Positions 11,072-20,209 of a stretch of 64,000 bases of DNA are shown here, piece after piece. Both the position numbers and the translations under genes were made by a program. Every line of letters starts with the position of its first letter. The first letter of the stretch is position 1. Below the pieces are notes generated by a model that worked only from the letters and a program-made list of their open reading frames with translations, was not told the origin of the DNA and did not search any database. The stretch covers positions 558,001 to 622,000 of the forward strand of contig NC_088801.1 of assembly GCF_011386835.1 (NCBI RefSeq), given 5' to 3'. The DNA comes from Chrysemys picta bellii (taxonomy: Eukaryota > Chordata > Testudines > Emydidae).

Positions 11072-11206
11072 CAGGAGCGCTGCCAGCTTCTTTGCTGCCC
11101 TAGGCGGCGGAAGGTCCCACCCCAAAATGCCGCTGCGGTCGCCGCCCCCCAAATTGTAGCTCCCTAGGCGACCGCCTAGGTCACCTAATGGGTTGCACCG
11201 GCCCTG
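11072..11206. mobile_element. hAT MITE in CR1 copy A (135 bp)
   Basis: It begins caggagcgctg and ends gcaccggccctg. It is flanked by an exact 8-bp target duplication ggaatagc (11064-11071 and 11207-11214), the hAT signature. The 143-bp net insertion is not a multiple of three, so it breaks ORF2 between the linker region (frame ending at 11185) and RT. An equal-sized MITE occupies the same site in the CR1 copy at 54414-58474. Confidence 0.9.
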
Positions 11207-11214
11207 GGAATAGC

Positions 11215-11669
11215 TTGCTTTTGGGCCCTTAATAGTGTCCCTTTGAAAAACTGCCAACTCTCCTCAGTTGTTTTTCCCCTCAGTCTTGATTCCCATGGGA
11301 CCTTACCTATCAGCTCTCTGAGCTTACCAAAATCTGCCTTCCTGAAATCCATTGTCTCTATTTTGCTGTTCTCCCTTTTACCCTTCCTTAGAATTGCAAA
11401 CTCTATGATTTCATGATCACGTTCACCCAGGGTGCCTTCTACTTTCAAATTCTCAACGAGTTCCTCCCTATTTGTTAAAATCAAGTCTAGAACAGCTTCC
11501 CCCCAGTAGCTTTTTCAACCTTCTGAAATAAAAAGTTGTCTGCAATGCAGTCCAAGAATTTGTTGGATAGTCTGTGCCCCGCTGTGTTATTTTCCCAACA
11601 TATATCCGGATAGTTGAAGTCCCCCATCAAATCTTGGGCTTTGGATGATTTTGTTAGTTGCTTAAAAAT
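11215..11669 (-). pseudogene. CR1 copy A endonuclease-linker fragment
   Basis: Minus-strand frames at 11185-11484 and 11487-11669 encode the C-terminal part of the CR1 endonuclease and the linker before RT ([40 protein letters not shown]). The N-terminal endonuclease is absent through 5' truncation at about 11669. Confidence 0.8.
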
Positions 11670-12740
11670 CACCTGTAGAGCTGTACCTGGGAGAAAAGCC
11701 TCTCCCACTCCCTCCTCAGAGATACTCCTTCTCTTTGCGGCTCCTGAGTTCACCTAGCAAGTGACTCTTTACACCAACTCTCCCTGCTTTGCCCAGCTCT
11801 GCCCCTCCCCAGCAGGGAGCGATTAACCATGGAGAGACGTCAGACAGCTGGGCTGGTCAAAGCCCCAGGGTTAGAGCCTCGTGGCCTTTACCAAAGCACC
11901 AACACACAGGCCTGTCTCCGCTGCTTACGCAGGGGCCATGGCCCAGCCACAGTCCGTACACAGAGAGCAAACAAAGAACCTACAGACAGACCAGGCGCCA
12001 CTCACCATGTCCCGCTACCCCCAAGCACAGTCACAGCTACACCCTCGGACTCTCTGCTGTGAGCTGCCTCTGTTCACAGCCCCGGGAAGAACATGGCAGC
12101 GCAGCTACCCCTGCCGTGGGAACCAGCGAGGAACTCTGAGCTGGGCCCAAGAGCCCCTGCTCTGCAATGTGAGAGAAAGGTGAGCAACCGAGATTGTCAA
12201 CAGGCCTCCACATGACACTGGCAGACCAGCTGCCAGTTCATGCCAAGGCCTCAGCTGAACCCTGACAAAACCAGCCCGGCTCACCTGTGTGGGAGTGTTG
12301 TGAAAACAGATGTGAAGCTTCGTGTTTAGACTCTATGGAATGCTGGTGAGTTGCTGCCTGCACCAATCTCACTGCTCACATCTGTATCCTGCGCTGTGAG
12401 GTAGTAAAGTGAGAAATACTAGTTTCCCGGGGGGGTTATCTCCTGCCCAACAAAAGAAAACCCAGAGACACCAGACAAGCCATTGTGGAACATCTAAGGA
12501 CCCAAGACTTTGCTAATTGCTTCCCCCTCCCAGCCATGGAGAGGTTCGTGCTTGTGGACACGTCCCATCAGCTTGAACTCTGGGGAACAGAAACATGAAA
12601 ATGCCTCACAAGACGACAGTTATTTTTATGCAACTTGGACTGAACAGGGCAAGAGCTACTAAGCACAGGCAACAGAGAGCTGTCTGTGACTCCATGGTGT
12701 TATGGTATCGGAGGTTTTCATATTTGACGCTGGGTTGGTG
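11670..12740. other. No recognisable gene
   Basis: Several short open frames occur on both strands at 11789-12183, but none has a recognisable domain, a good start context or a splice pattern I trust. I searched here for an exon resembling the peptidase at 59468-60225 that could belong to APOL copy A and saw none. Confidence 0.5.
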
Positions 12741-12742
12741 AG

Positions 12743-12825
12743 ATTCATAGATTCTAGGACTGGAAGGGACCTTGAGAGGTCATCGAGTCCAGTCCCCTGC
12801 CCGCATGGCAGGACCAAATACTGTG
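12743..12825 (-). mobile_element. CR1 3' tail fragment
   Basis: This is an isolated CR1 3' end (attctaggactggaaggg and following, ending ggaccaaatactgt), nearly identical to 9056-9130. Only the 3' terminal 80 or so bases are present, as is typical of extreme 5' truncation. Confidence 0.8.
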
Positions 12826-13319
12826 TAAGATCTAAGTACAGAGCCCACACCCAGTCTGGGGTTTGCACTGTCTCTGGCTGTCTGCCCGGGGGTTGGGACT
12901 CACGCCCTGGAGCCACTCCAGACAGTGTGACAGGGTGTTTCCTTCCTGTCCCAGGGACCCCTGAAATTGGTGCAGTGTAGTCCCAGTGCCACGGGCTTGA
13001 CAGTCCCCAGTGGTCACGTGATGCCAATCACTGCAGAACCCAGACACCAGACACTGAACAACCACCTCAGGGCATTTTGTAATTTGTGACTCATCTGTCA
13101 AGCAAGTCACGAGCCGCCGCTGGAGATAATTCATAGGTGACTTGATCACAGCTTATAAGCACCTACGCAGGGAGAAGAATTCTGCTAGGAAGGCACCCAA
13201 CAGCCTTAACTCTTCCCTAGAACGATGCCATGCAATAAACTGATTTCTAAAGACATTTAGGTTTGTTTCATTCTTTCCTCATAGAATCACTACAAGGCAG
13301 AGTTAAGGATTCTTAGGGC

Positions 13320-14510
13320 CCTGACTGTGCAGTTCCCGACCTCACCCTGTTTGGATTTCTTTTAACTTTAATTTTACCTCTCGATTTCCTAGGTTTATAC
13401 TCTCAGTCTTAACTCCAATTTAATATAGTGTTTATCTGTGAATATAGATGAAGAGAATATCCACCATTAAATTAGATAGGATAAAACATCTGAAAGGGAT
13501 ATAAACCTTCCTGCTGGGAAAATGCAGCAACTTAACCTCTGGGCCTGGTATTCCATAATTGCCCCTTATGAGGGGTTTCACCTTCATTTGAATCATCTGT
13601 TACTGTCCCTGTTAGGGGGCTTATTCCTTCACCCTCCCGTTCCCTGGTCCTTCTCACATGAACAAAGAGCAGCAATACCCGAAGTCCGAAGGCGCAAACA
13701 ATTCGATGTTTATGGGGATGAACTTCCAGCAAGCATGATTCCAGTTTCCTTCCTCAGTGTCCCCCTTCTCAGCTATGACACCACAGAGCCTTGCCTGTGT
13801 CCCTGTTCCCATCCCCCCCCCCCTTAGCAAAACAGGATTCCAATTCCCCTCCGCATACTTCCTGATTGACTGCAGACTATATAGTAAAACTTGAGTTCTG
13901 CTTAGCTATACCTTAACCAATCATTTTACTGAATTTTAACTAACCAATCCTAAAATATTGTAACATGATTACCTATCCAATTATATTCCACCACCTTAAC
14001 TGGTTTACACCCAACAAAATTAATTATACAGCAGACAAAAACAATCACAGAACCAGACAGAGATTCTAAGACAAACAATAGGGAAGTGGATAGAACAATA
14101 CAGAAATGAGGATTTCACATCCCAGCTATTGATAAGTGAGTTCTTGCCAGACAGGATGCTACCAAATGAAGTTTCCTTTTACATCTTCTAGGCTCTTCCC
14201 TTTCTCTGGATGTGATAGATCAGATCACCTTCCTAACAGCCCCAGATTGATTTATTTCAATGTGACGGGTTTGGGATGTGAGGATGTGACCATTCACTTC
14301 CCGGTTTATGGCTGCCCCTGCTGCTTAGCCAAAGGCCTTAGCCTAAGAACCAGGCCTCAGACTGTCACAGTACGAGAAGGCCGTTACACAGGCAAACCGT
14401 GATTTTGATTCTCTCTTTTATACCTCTATAACTAGCTAAATGATAAACATATACCTAAATACTTAAAGTATAGGCCTTTGCAGACAGGCCTGAATATCTA
14501 TATCCTAATA
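13320..14510 (-). mobile_element. Probable LTR-element remnant
   Basis: This AT-rich stretch has no gene. It includes a sharp break at about 14512, where homology to the APOL copy B upstream region begins. The sequence has the look of a degraded retroviral LTR (for example tgtgacgggtttggg at 14261), but no pair of ends or target duplication was found. Confidence 0.3.
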
Positions 14511-14787
14511 GTCCCCAGTGGAGACAGAATACCAGTCAACTGCAGATGGGCCATTGATCTGATCCAGTGTGGCAATTCCTACGGTCCTAAATTAAATGTT
14601 GTGTGTTTATCCAAATGAAACCTATTGAGGTTCACCCATCACCAAGGACCAAACTCAACCCTGGTGTAAGTGGATGGAGCTCCCATGGAAGTCAATGGGA
14701 GCCAGTCAAGACTGCCCAAGAAGGTGCAAGAGCAGGGATTTTAGACCTGGAGACTAATTTTTTTTATTTTTCTCCCTTTTCTGTCAG

Positions 14788-15547
14788 TTTTCCAGGAAGG
14801 AAGAAGATCAATGAAGTGGTGCAGTCATTATTGAGGGCAAGAGACAAATTGCAGAGACACTTCCCTGAACTTCGGAAAACTGCAGATGATATTGACTGGG
14901 TCCACAAAGGAGCGACAATAGCAAATGTTACTGGAGGGACAGTGGGAATTGCCGGGGGGATAACGACCATCGTAGGCCTCTGTCTCGCTCCTGTTACATT
15001 TGGAGCATCCCTGATAGTCTCTCTTACAGGGCTTGCTGTTTCTACCGCAGGGGGACTGACCAGTGCTGCCGCAACCACCACAGATATAGTGACAAGTAAA
15101 GTCAAGAAGGAGACAGTAGAGAAGCTCCTTCAGGAGTGTCAGACTGAGCTGGATAATATCGAAAAGGCTATAAAACTCTTGGAAAGTTATGGAGACATTG
15201 CTTTTGTGTTTGCAATCCCACAGATAGGTTCAGGGGCAGGACGAGCTGTTCTTAACATCATGAAAATGGTCAAAGCTGGGCAGCTCCTGGCTAATGTTGG
15301 TAGAATTGCAAAATTTGCAGGAGCTGCGACCCACATTCTAACAGGTGTCACCCTGGGGTTAGATATTATCTTTGTAGCAAAGGATTCTGTGGATCTCCAC
15401 AATGGCGCAAAAACGGAGCTGGCAGCTAAAATCCGAGAAGCCGTCAATGAAATGGAGCAAGTGATTGGCCAAGTCAATGAAATGGAGCAAGTGATTCACC
15501 AAGTCAATGAAATGTACAAGGCACTAACTGCAGATAAACAAGAGTGA
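14788..15547 (+). CDS. Apolipoprotein L-like terminal exon, copy A
   Basis: The coding exon follows a strong acceptor (tttttctcccttttctgtcag ending at 14787) and runs to a TGA at 15545-15547, about 253 codons. The reading frame is open upstream to 14603, but that part is intronic by comparison with copy B. An amphipathic start is followed by a long Gly/Ala/Thr-rich hydrophobic hairpin (GGTVGIAGGITTIVGLCLAP onward). A charged segment and a second apolar stretch (GAATHILTGVTLGLDIIFVA) follow. This is the arrangement of the APOL family, whose members act at intracellular membranes and in some mammals form ion channels. The exon starts in phase 2. The C terminus has a 30-bp tandem repeat. No matching upstream coding exon was found in the window, so it may be incomplete. 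Confidence 0.8.
15443..15515 (+). repeat. 30-bp tandem repeat in APOL copy A C terminus
   Basis: The unit gtcaatgaaatggagcaagt plus ten bases occurs twice, followed by a partial third unit. It encodes VNEMEQVI(G/H)Q repeats. Copy B has one unit less, and its stop codon falls where copy A reads Tyr-Lys, so copy A is longer at the C terminus. Confidence 0.85.
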
Positions 15548-15559
15548 ATTTGGGGCAAA

Positions 15560-15565
15560 AATAAA
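15560..15565 (+). terminator. Polyadenylation signal of APOL copy A
   Basis: AATAAA lies 13 bases after the stop codon, and the same signal follows copy B at 62546. Closeness to the stop is unusual, but it is conserved in both copies. Confidence 0.5.
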
Positions 15566-15944
15566 TGGCTCAGTCCTGCAAGATGCTGAACGTCCGTCCC
15601 CACGGCCTTCCCCAGGGACTGGAGGGATTCAGCACCCCACGTCATCCTGCTCTTTAGCCTAGAAAAAGTGCTGTTCCTACAGAATATCCCCACTCCCAGG
15701 CCCCACTCTTTTTATTTATGCACATTCATGATTATTACATTTTACACATATTAAAACCAGTCCTAAAATTAGTCACTGAATTTCTTAGTAGCAGCCGTAG
15801 TTAAAGACTTTTTCCATTAAAATGGTAACAGGTGTGGATAGTGCAAGCTAGAAGTTCCAACTTGCTTCTTAACCTCATTCCACCCCCAGCATTGTTGTTT
15901 TGTTTGTTTCTTTCTTTCTAGCCAATTGTGGGTCTAATGAGGTA

Positions 15945-16739
15945 ACATAAGTAACACCCACAACTAGCTTGTCAGGTACAACAATGGAGAAGCCAGACAG
16001 TGCCAATGGCTCATCGACAACGACAATAAACCACGGAGGAGCTTGGCCTTCCTGGGAACGTTTCAGCCCGTCTGTGAGTAATGGCTGCTAGGACTCAGCA
16101 AGGGCATGTGACCAGATCACATGACACGGAACTCCATTTTGGTAGCTGTATTTTTCTACCAACTGGGCTTGGAACAAAGAGTCCCGCCCAATGGAAAAAC
16201 TATATAAGGTGGGGAGTGACATCATCTCGGGGCCTCCCTCCCCACACAAGAGAATTCCTGGAAACACCTGAGGAACAAAGACTGAACTGGGGGGAAGGGC
16301 TGGTCACAGGCTAAAGGGATTTCTAGCTTGTGTATGGAAACCTGGTGGACGGCTTGTATCATCAGTCAGGGTGAGAAATTGATAATTTAACTCCTATCTA
16401 TCTAGTATGTTAGGCTTAGTTTGCGTTTTTGTTTATTTGCTACGTAATCTGCTTTGATCTGTTTGCTATCACTTATAATCACTTAAAATCGATCTGTCTG
16501 TAGTTAATAAGCTTGGTTTATGTTTTATCTTAAGCAGTGTGCTTTGAGTGAAGCATCTGGGAAAATCTCTGCTCTGTAAACAAAGGCCGTTGCATACCTT
16601 TCCAACATCGAGAAGAAAGCGAACTACATTAACAAGCTTGCATTGTACAGGTCCCTGTGCAGTGCAAGACAGTATAATTCTGGGTTTATACTCCAGCAAG
16701 GGTGCAAGGCTGGGGAGCTGGGAAATTGGCTTCTGTCTG
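15945..16739 (+). mobile_element. Older LTR-like repeat, left part
   Basis: This has promoter-like organisation, with a TATA box at 16201-16207 (tatataa) preceded by a basal-looking GC/AT transition. The sequence continues after the Gypsy insertion at 20205 (gtctgtccttgagtggctca), so the Gypsy element landed inside it. It resembles a dispersed LTR repeat I associate with turtle genomes, but no complete ends were fixed. Confidence 0.5.
16201..16207 (+). promoter_or_regulatory. TATA box in LTR-like repeat
   Basis: The sequence ctatataagg stands within the older LTR-like repeat about 30 bases upstream of a plausible transcription start. It would have been the promoter of the element. There is no evidence that it is active. 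Confidence 0.45.
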
Positions 16740-17202
16740 TGTCACGGAGTATTGGGGGACTCAGGGCCCTGCACCCCCGGCTTCCTGCGATTCACCATGA
16801 CTCTCAGCCAGCCAGTAAAGCAGAAGGTTTATTTGGATGACGGGAATACAGTCCAAGACAGGTCTTGCAGGCACAGACAACAGGGCCCCCCTCAGTTAGG
16901 TCCATCTTGGGGTCCCAGGGCATCCCAGCCCCCCCCACTTTGGGAGGTGAGAGCCATCTCTGCCTCCCAGCCATCTCTCCAGCCCGCTTCCAACACTCTG
17001 CCTTCAGCGACCCCTCCCACAGCCTTTGTTCAGTTTCCCGGGCCAAGGTGTCACCTGGCCTCCAACCCCTTCCTGGGTTCTCATGTTACAAGCTCAGGTA
17101 TGTTCCTTCGGGCAGACTCCCATCCCCCAATGCAGACTATCCCAGCCACACTCCCCTGTCAGCATTCACAGACCACACTAAGAACAGTCCCAGTTCGTCA
17201 CA
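16740..17202 (-). mobile_element. Gypsy 3' LTR (minus strand)
   Basis: The 463-bp LTR has tgtcacgg and cgtcaca ends. The polypurine tract complement (tctcccccctt) begins at 17203, so this is the 3' LTR. Confidence 0.92.
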
Positions 17203-17266
17203 TCTCCCCCCTTCGAGACCGAACTGAGCAGGGTCACTTTAACCAGTGACCCGGGGAAGTTCGAAC

Positions 17267-18081
17267 CTACCCCCGTTCCCATGGATGCCCCCGCATCCCT
17301 CCCATTCCTTGGTGAGAATTACACCAGGCCCCTCCAGTTTCACGCCCCCCCTTAGGTCGGGGGTGCTTGATGGCACTCGCAGTTCGCCTGTGGGAAGGTT
17401 TATGCGGCCTGTGCCCTTTTCCCACCCCAATACCCCTGGGGTTCCAACTGGGCTGTGGTCTTCTCCCAGCGCTCCAGTCTGGAGGTCTGTGCTTTGGGCT
17501 CTCTTGGTTCAGAGCCGCCCTTTTAACCTTGGCCACCCTCCGGAAAGGATCCTCTATGCTGGGCAAGGGTCCTAAAGCTGTTTTCCCCTTGTCCCAGGCC
17601 TTCCTCCCCCTCTGACAGGGGTCACAGGATCCGCAGTACTGTCGGACAGTAACAAAGACCCCCGGCCAGTAAAAGCTCTGTAGCAGCCTCTGCTGGGTAT
17701 GCCAGGTTCCCTGGTGCCCTGAGAGGGGAATGTCATGGGCCCGGCACAGCAGCTGGCGGCGATACTTCTGGGGTACCACCAGCTGCCTCCTGATCCCCCC
17801 TGACTCCATTTTCCCTGGGGGAGCCCATTCTCCCACAGGAACCTTTTCCGGCCACCTCGTCCCATGGTCTGTACCGCATTGAGGTCGGCCAGGTCCCTTA
17901 TCTTCCGCAAGGAGGGATCTCTCTGCAACTCGGCCTGGAACTCAGCAGCTGGGACAGGGATGGCCACCTGCTCTTTCTCGCCCGCTGGGTCTGAAGCTGC
18001 AGCCTCCCTAAGCCGTGTCCCTGGGCGTTCCCTCCCCACCAGGTTAGGGTCCTGCGCCTCGGACAAGGCACACCCCCCCAA
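17267..18081 (-). pseudogene. Gypsy integrase zinc-finger region, two frames
   Basis: Frames 17572-18081 and 17267-17836 together encode the region downstream of protease and the H2C2 module (HDIPLSGHQG...CGSCDPCQRG). One frameshift separates it from gag-protease near 18070, and another lies near 17820-17860. As in the + copy, the sequence after PFRRVAKVK is not integrase core. A functional enzyme is therefore impossible whatever the frameshifts. Confidence 0.8.
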
Positions 18082-20005
18082 GGCCAGGGCGCAGTGCCCC
18101 TCGCCGGCTCTGACTGCGGGTCACAACCAGTGCCCTTTGGGGGTTGCTTGGCCAGTCCTCCAGGTCCCCCCCCATCAACACCTCAGTGGGCAAATGCGGG
18201 TGTACCCCCACATCCTTGGGGCCCTCCTTGGCCCCCCACTTCAGGTGTACCCTTGCCACGGGCACTTTGACTGGTGTCCCGCCCACCCCCGTCAGGGTCA
18301 GGTAGGTGTTGGGCACCACCTGATCTGGGGCCACCACCTCGGGCCGGGCCAGCATCACCTCTGCACCCGTATCCCAGTATCCATTGACCTTCCTCCCATC
18401 CACCTCCAGGGGAACAAGGTACTCTCTCCGGAGGGACAGCCCCGCGCCCACCGTATAAACCAAAAACCCTGAGTCTGGAGCATCCAGCCCCCCAGAGGAG
18501 CTGGCCTGGAGCTCTCCTCCCTCCTTAGCAGGTGGTACTCTGCCAGCCCCCCTTCCCTGGGAATGCTGCCTCTCGCCTGGCTGGGTCTCTACCCAGTCAA
18601 CCCTCTGTGGGTTCGGTCTGCTCAGTCTGTCCCTGAGCCTGGGGCACTGGGCCCGTATGTGGCCTTTCTGGCCACAGTGGTAGCAGCCCATGTCCCATGG
18701 GTCCCCTTGAGTGGGTCGGATGGTCCTGACGCCGGATGTTCCCCTTTGATGGGGTTTTTCTGTATTTTCCCACGGGGAGGTCCCATGGTGACTCTCTCTC
18801 TGCGTTGTGGTGGGACTGTTCCTTTGGGACTCCTCCCTGTTATCTCCTGACCGGCTCTTTACAAACTCATCGGCCAGCCGGCCTGCATGTCGCGGGTCCT
18901 CTGGCTTTCTGTCCACCAACCACAGCCTCAGGTCGGATGGGCACCGCTCATACAGTTGCTCCAGTACCAGCAGTTTGACCAGGTCCTCCTTCGTCTGGGC
19001 CCCATCAGCCCACTTGCTGGCGTATCCTTCCATGCGGACGGCTAGTTGCAGATATGAGATCTCAGGGGTTTTATCCTGACTCCGGAACCTTTCCCGGTAC
19101 ATCTCAGGAGTCAGCCCAAACTCTCGTAGCAGGGCCTTTTTGAATAGTTCGTAGTCCCCTTTCTCTGCCTCTTCCAGTTGGCGGTACAATGCCACGGCTT
19201 TGGGGTCCAGTAAGGGGGTAAGGACCCGGAGTCTGTCCGCGGGATCAACCCGGTGCAGCTTGCAGGCCGTCTCAAAGGCATCCAGGAAGTCATCCATGTC
19301 CTCCCCCTCCTTGCGTGGGGCCAGGATGCACTTATCAAAGCTCCGTGCAGTCCTGGGTCCCCCCTCACTCACCGCAGCCGGGGGTTCGCTGCCCTTCAAT
19401 CTCGCCAGTTCCAGGTCATGCTGACGCTGTCTCTCATTCTCCTCCCGTTCATGCTGACGCTGTCTCTCTTCACGCTGATGCTGTCTCTCTTCATGCTGTC
19501 TCTGTCTCTCTTCATGCTGTCTCTGTCTCTCTTTCTCCTCCCGTTCATGCTGTCTCTGTTGTTCACGATCCTCCAGCTCTCTCAGTTTTAGCTCTTTCTC
19601 CCATTCCAGCCAATTCCGCTCCCCGGATGCCGAACGTCGCCGGGAGGATCCTCTGCTGGCCGGCGAGCTTCGCTGGGAGGGTCCCCTGCTGGCCGGGGGG
19701 GCCACGGCGCCTTCGGTATTTGCTGGGCTCCTCCCCACCCTTCCCCTAGGCATAGGAAGGAGGGGTCTCGGGAAGCCCTCAGCAGCCGGCTGACCACTCC
19801 CAGCTGGGACAGACACTGGTGCCTGAGCTGCATTTGCCAGGCTGCTTCCCTGAGACACAGGGATCAGTTCATTCGCGCGATCTTCCGCCTCCAGCCGGGC
19901 AATGAGCTGTTCTTTGGTGAGCCTCCCACTGCGCAGCCCCCTCTGCTTGCACAGCTCCACCAGGTCGCTCTTAAGCCGCTTGGCATACATCTTCCTGCTG
20001 GCCAC
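18044..20005 (-). CDS. gag: Gypsy Gag-protease polyprotein, 653 codons
   Basis: This is the best preserved retrotransposon frame in the window. It has a SAP-like N terminus (residues 8-42), a Pro/Ser-rich linker (50-128), and an Arg/Gln/Glu/His coiled coil (130-200, with more HEER repeats than the copy at 134-1265). Next come a capsid with SCAN-like C-terminal domain (about 225-390), a CCHC knuckle (C441, C444, H449, C454) and a retropepsin with DTGAE at 545-549. Gag would assemble particles, the knuckle bind RNA, and protease cleave the precursor. The last 20 or so residues are out of frame with the family after a frameshift. The ATG is shared with the copy at 1265. It is probably not a host gene because LTR, PPT and TSD surround it. 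Confidence 0.85.
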   Translation of the reverse strand: MASRKMYAKRLKSDLVELCKQRGLRSGRLTKEQLIARLEAEDRANELIPVSQGSSLANAAQAPVSVPAGSGQPAAEGFPRPLLPMPRGRVGRSPANTEGAVAPPASRGPSQRSSPASRGSSRRRSASGERNWLEWEKELKLRELEDREQQRQHEREEKERQRQHEERQRQHEERQHQREERQRQHEREENERQRQHDLELARLKGSEPPAAVSEGGPRTARSFDKCILAPRKEGEDMDDFLDAFETACKLHRVDPADRLRVLTPLLDPKAVALYRQLEEAEKGDYELFKKALLREFGLTPEMYRERFRSQDKTPEISYLQLAVRMEGYASKWADGAQTKEDLVKLLVLEQLYERCPSDLRLWLVDRKPEDPRHAGRLADEFVKSRSGDNREESQRNSPTTTQRESHHGTSPWENTEKPHQRGTSGVRTIRPTQGDPWDMGCYHCGQKGHIRAQCPRLRDRLSRPNPQRVDWVETQPGERQHSQGRGAGRVPPAKEGGELQASSSGGLDAPDSGFLVYTVGAGLSLRREYLVPLEVDGRKVNGYWDTGAEVMLARPEVVAPDQVVPNTYLTLTGVGGTPVKVPVARVHLKWGAKEGPKDVGVHPHLPTEVLMGGDLEDWPSNPQRALVVTRSQSRRGALRPGLGGVCLVRGAGP

Positions 20006-20106
20006 TCACCGGCCTGTGTGCTCACAGCTCCCCACAGTTCCCAGGGGGACCCCTAGTGTGCCAGCCCTTCTCGAGGTCACTACCTCTCTGCCAGGGTCGA
20101 GCTGCA

Positions 20107-20204
20107 GATTCGGGCAATCTCCCATCCCCCAATGCAGACTATCCTAGCCACACTCCCCTGTCAGCATTCACAGACCACAGTAAGAACAGTCCCAGTTCGT
20201 CACA
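20107..20204 (-). mobile_element. Truncated 5' LTR of the Gypsy element
   Basis: The leader sequence stops at gctgcaga (about 20106) and joins LTR sequence beginning ttcgggcaatctcc. It ends in cgtcaca directly before the target duplication. Confidence 0.85.
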
Positions 20205-20209
20205 GTCTG

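Larger units (their letters stand above)
9047..11669 (-). mobile_element. CR1 LINE copy A, 5'-truncated
   Basis: This minus-strand CR1 has its 3' end at about 9047 (the attcatagattc repeats are the CR1 3' tail). It is truncated 5' at about 11669 within endonuclease, where the copy at 54414-58474 continues and this one does not. It is highly similar to that copy, including a 135-bp MITE at the same position. Its 3' end adjoins the ORF1 remnant of CR1 copy 1. Confidence 0.85.
14512..15850 (+). repeat. Duplicated block carrying APOL-like exon, copy A
   Basis: The block aligns by eye with 61500-62850 throughout: intron sequence before the acceptor (gatctgatccagtgtggcaa), the exon, the 3' untranslated region with AATAAA, and about 300 bases beyond. 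This is a gene-scale duplication and not a retrocopy, because intronic sequence is included. Confidence 0.85.
16740..20204 (-). mobile_element. Non-autonomous Gypsy (Gmr1-like) element with TSD
   Basis: The 3465-bp minus-strand insertion is bounded by a 5-bp target duplication gtctg (16735-16739 and 20205-20209). It has a 3' LTR, polypurine tract complement, integrase zinc finger, protease, gag, part of the leader, and then only the last 98 bp or so of the 5' LTR. A post-insertion deletion removed the PBS and most of the 5' LTR. It lacks RT, RNase H and integrase core, ending pol at the same point as the copy at 2052-4202, so it must have been moved by enzymes supplied in trans. Confidence 0.92.

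Noticed and set aside
11072..11257. In-frame capture of the MITE by CR1 ORF2, suggested by the 602-codon frame
   Set aside because: The net insertion is 143 bp (135 plus 8), which shifts the frame. The upstream linker region is in a different frame (ending at 11185), so the long frame is readthrough and not a fused protein.
14603..14787. N-terminal 61 codons of the APOL copy A open frame as coding sequence
   Set aside because: They lie before a strong splice acceptor, and the aligned sequence in copy B is interrupted and intron-like. The open frame upstream is chance.
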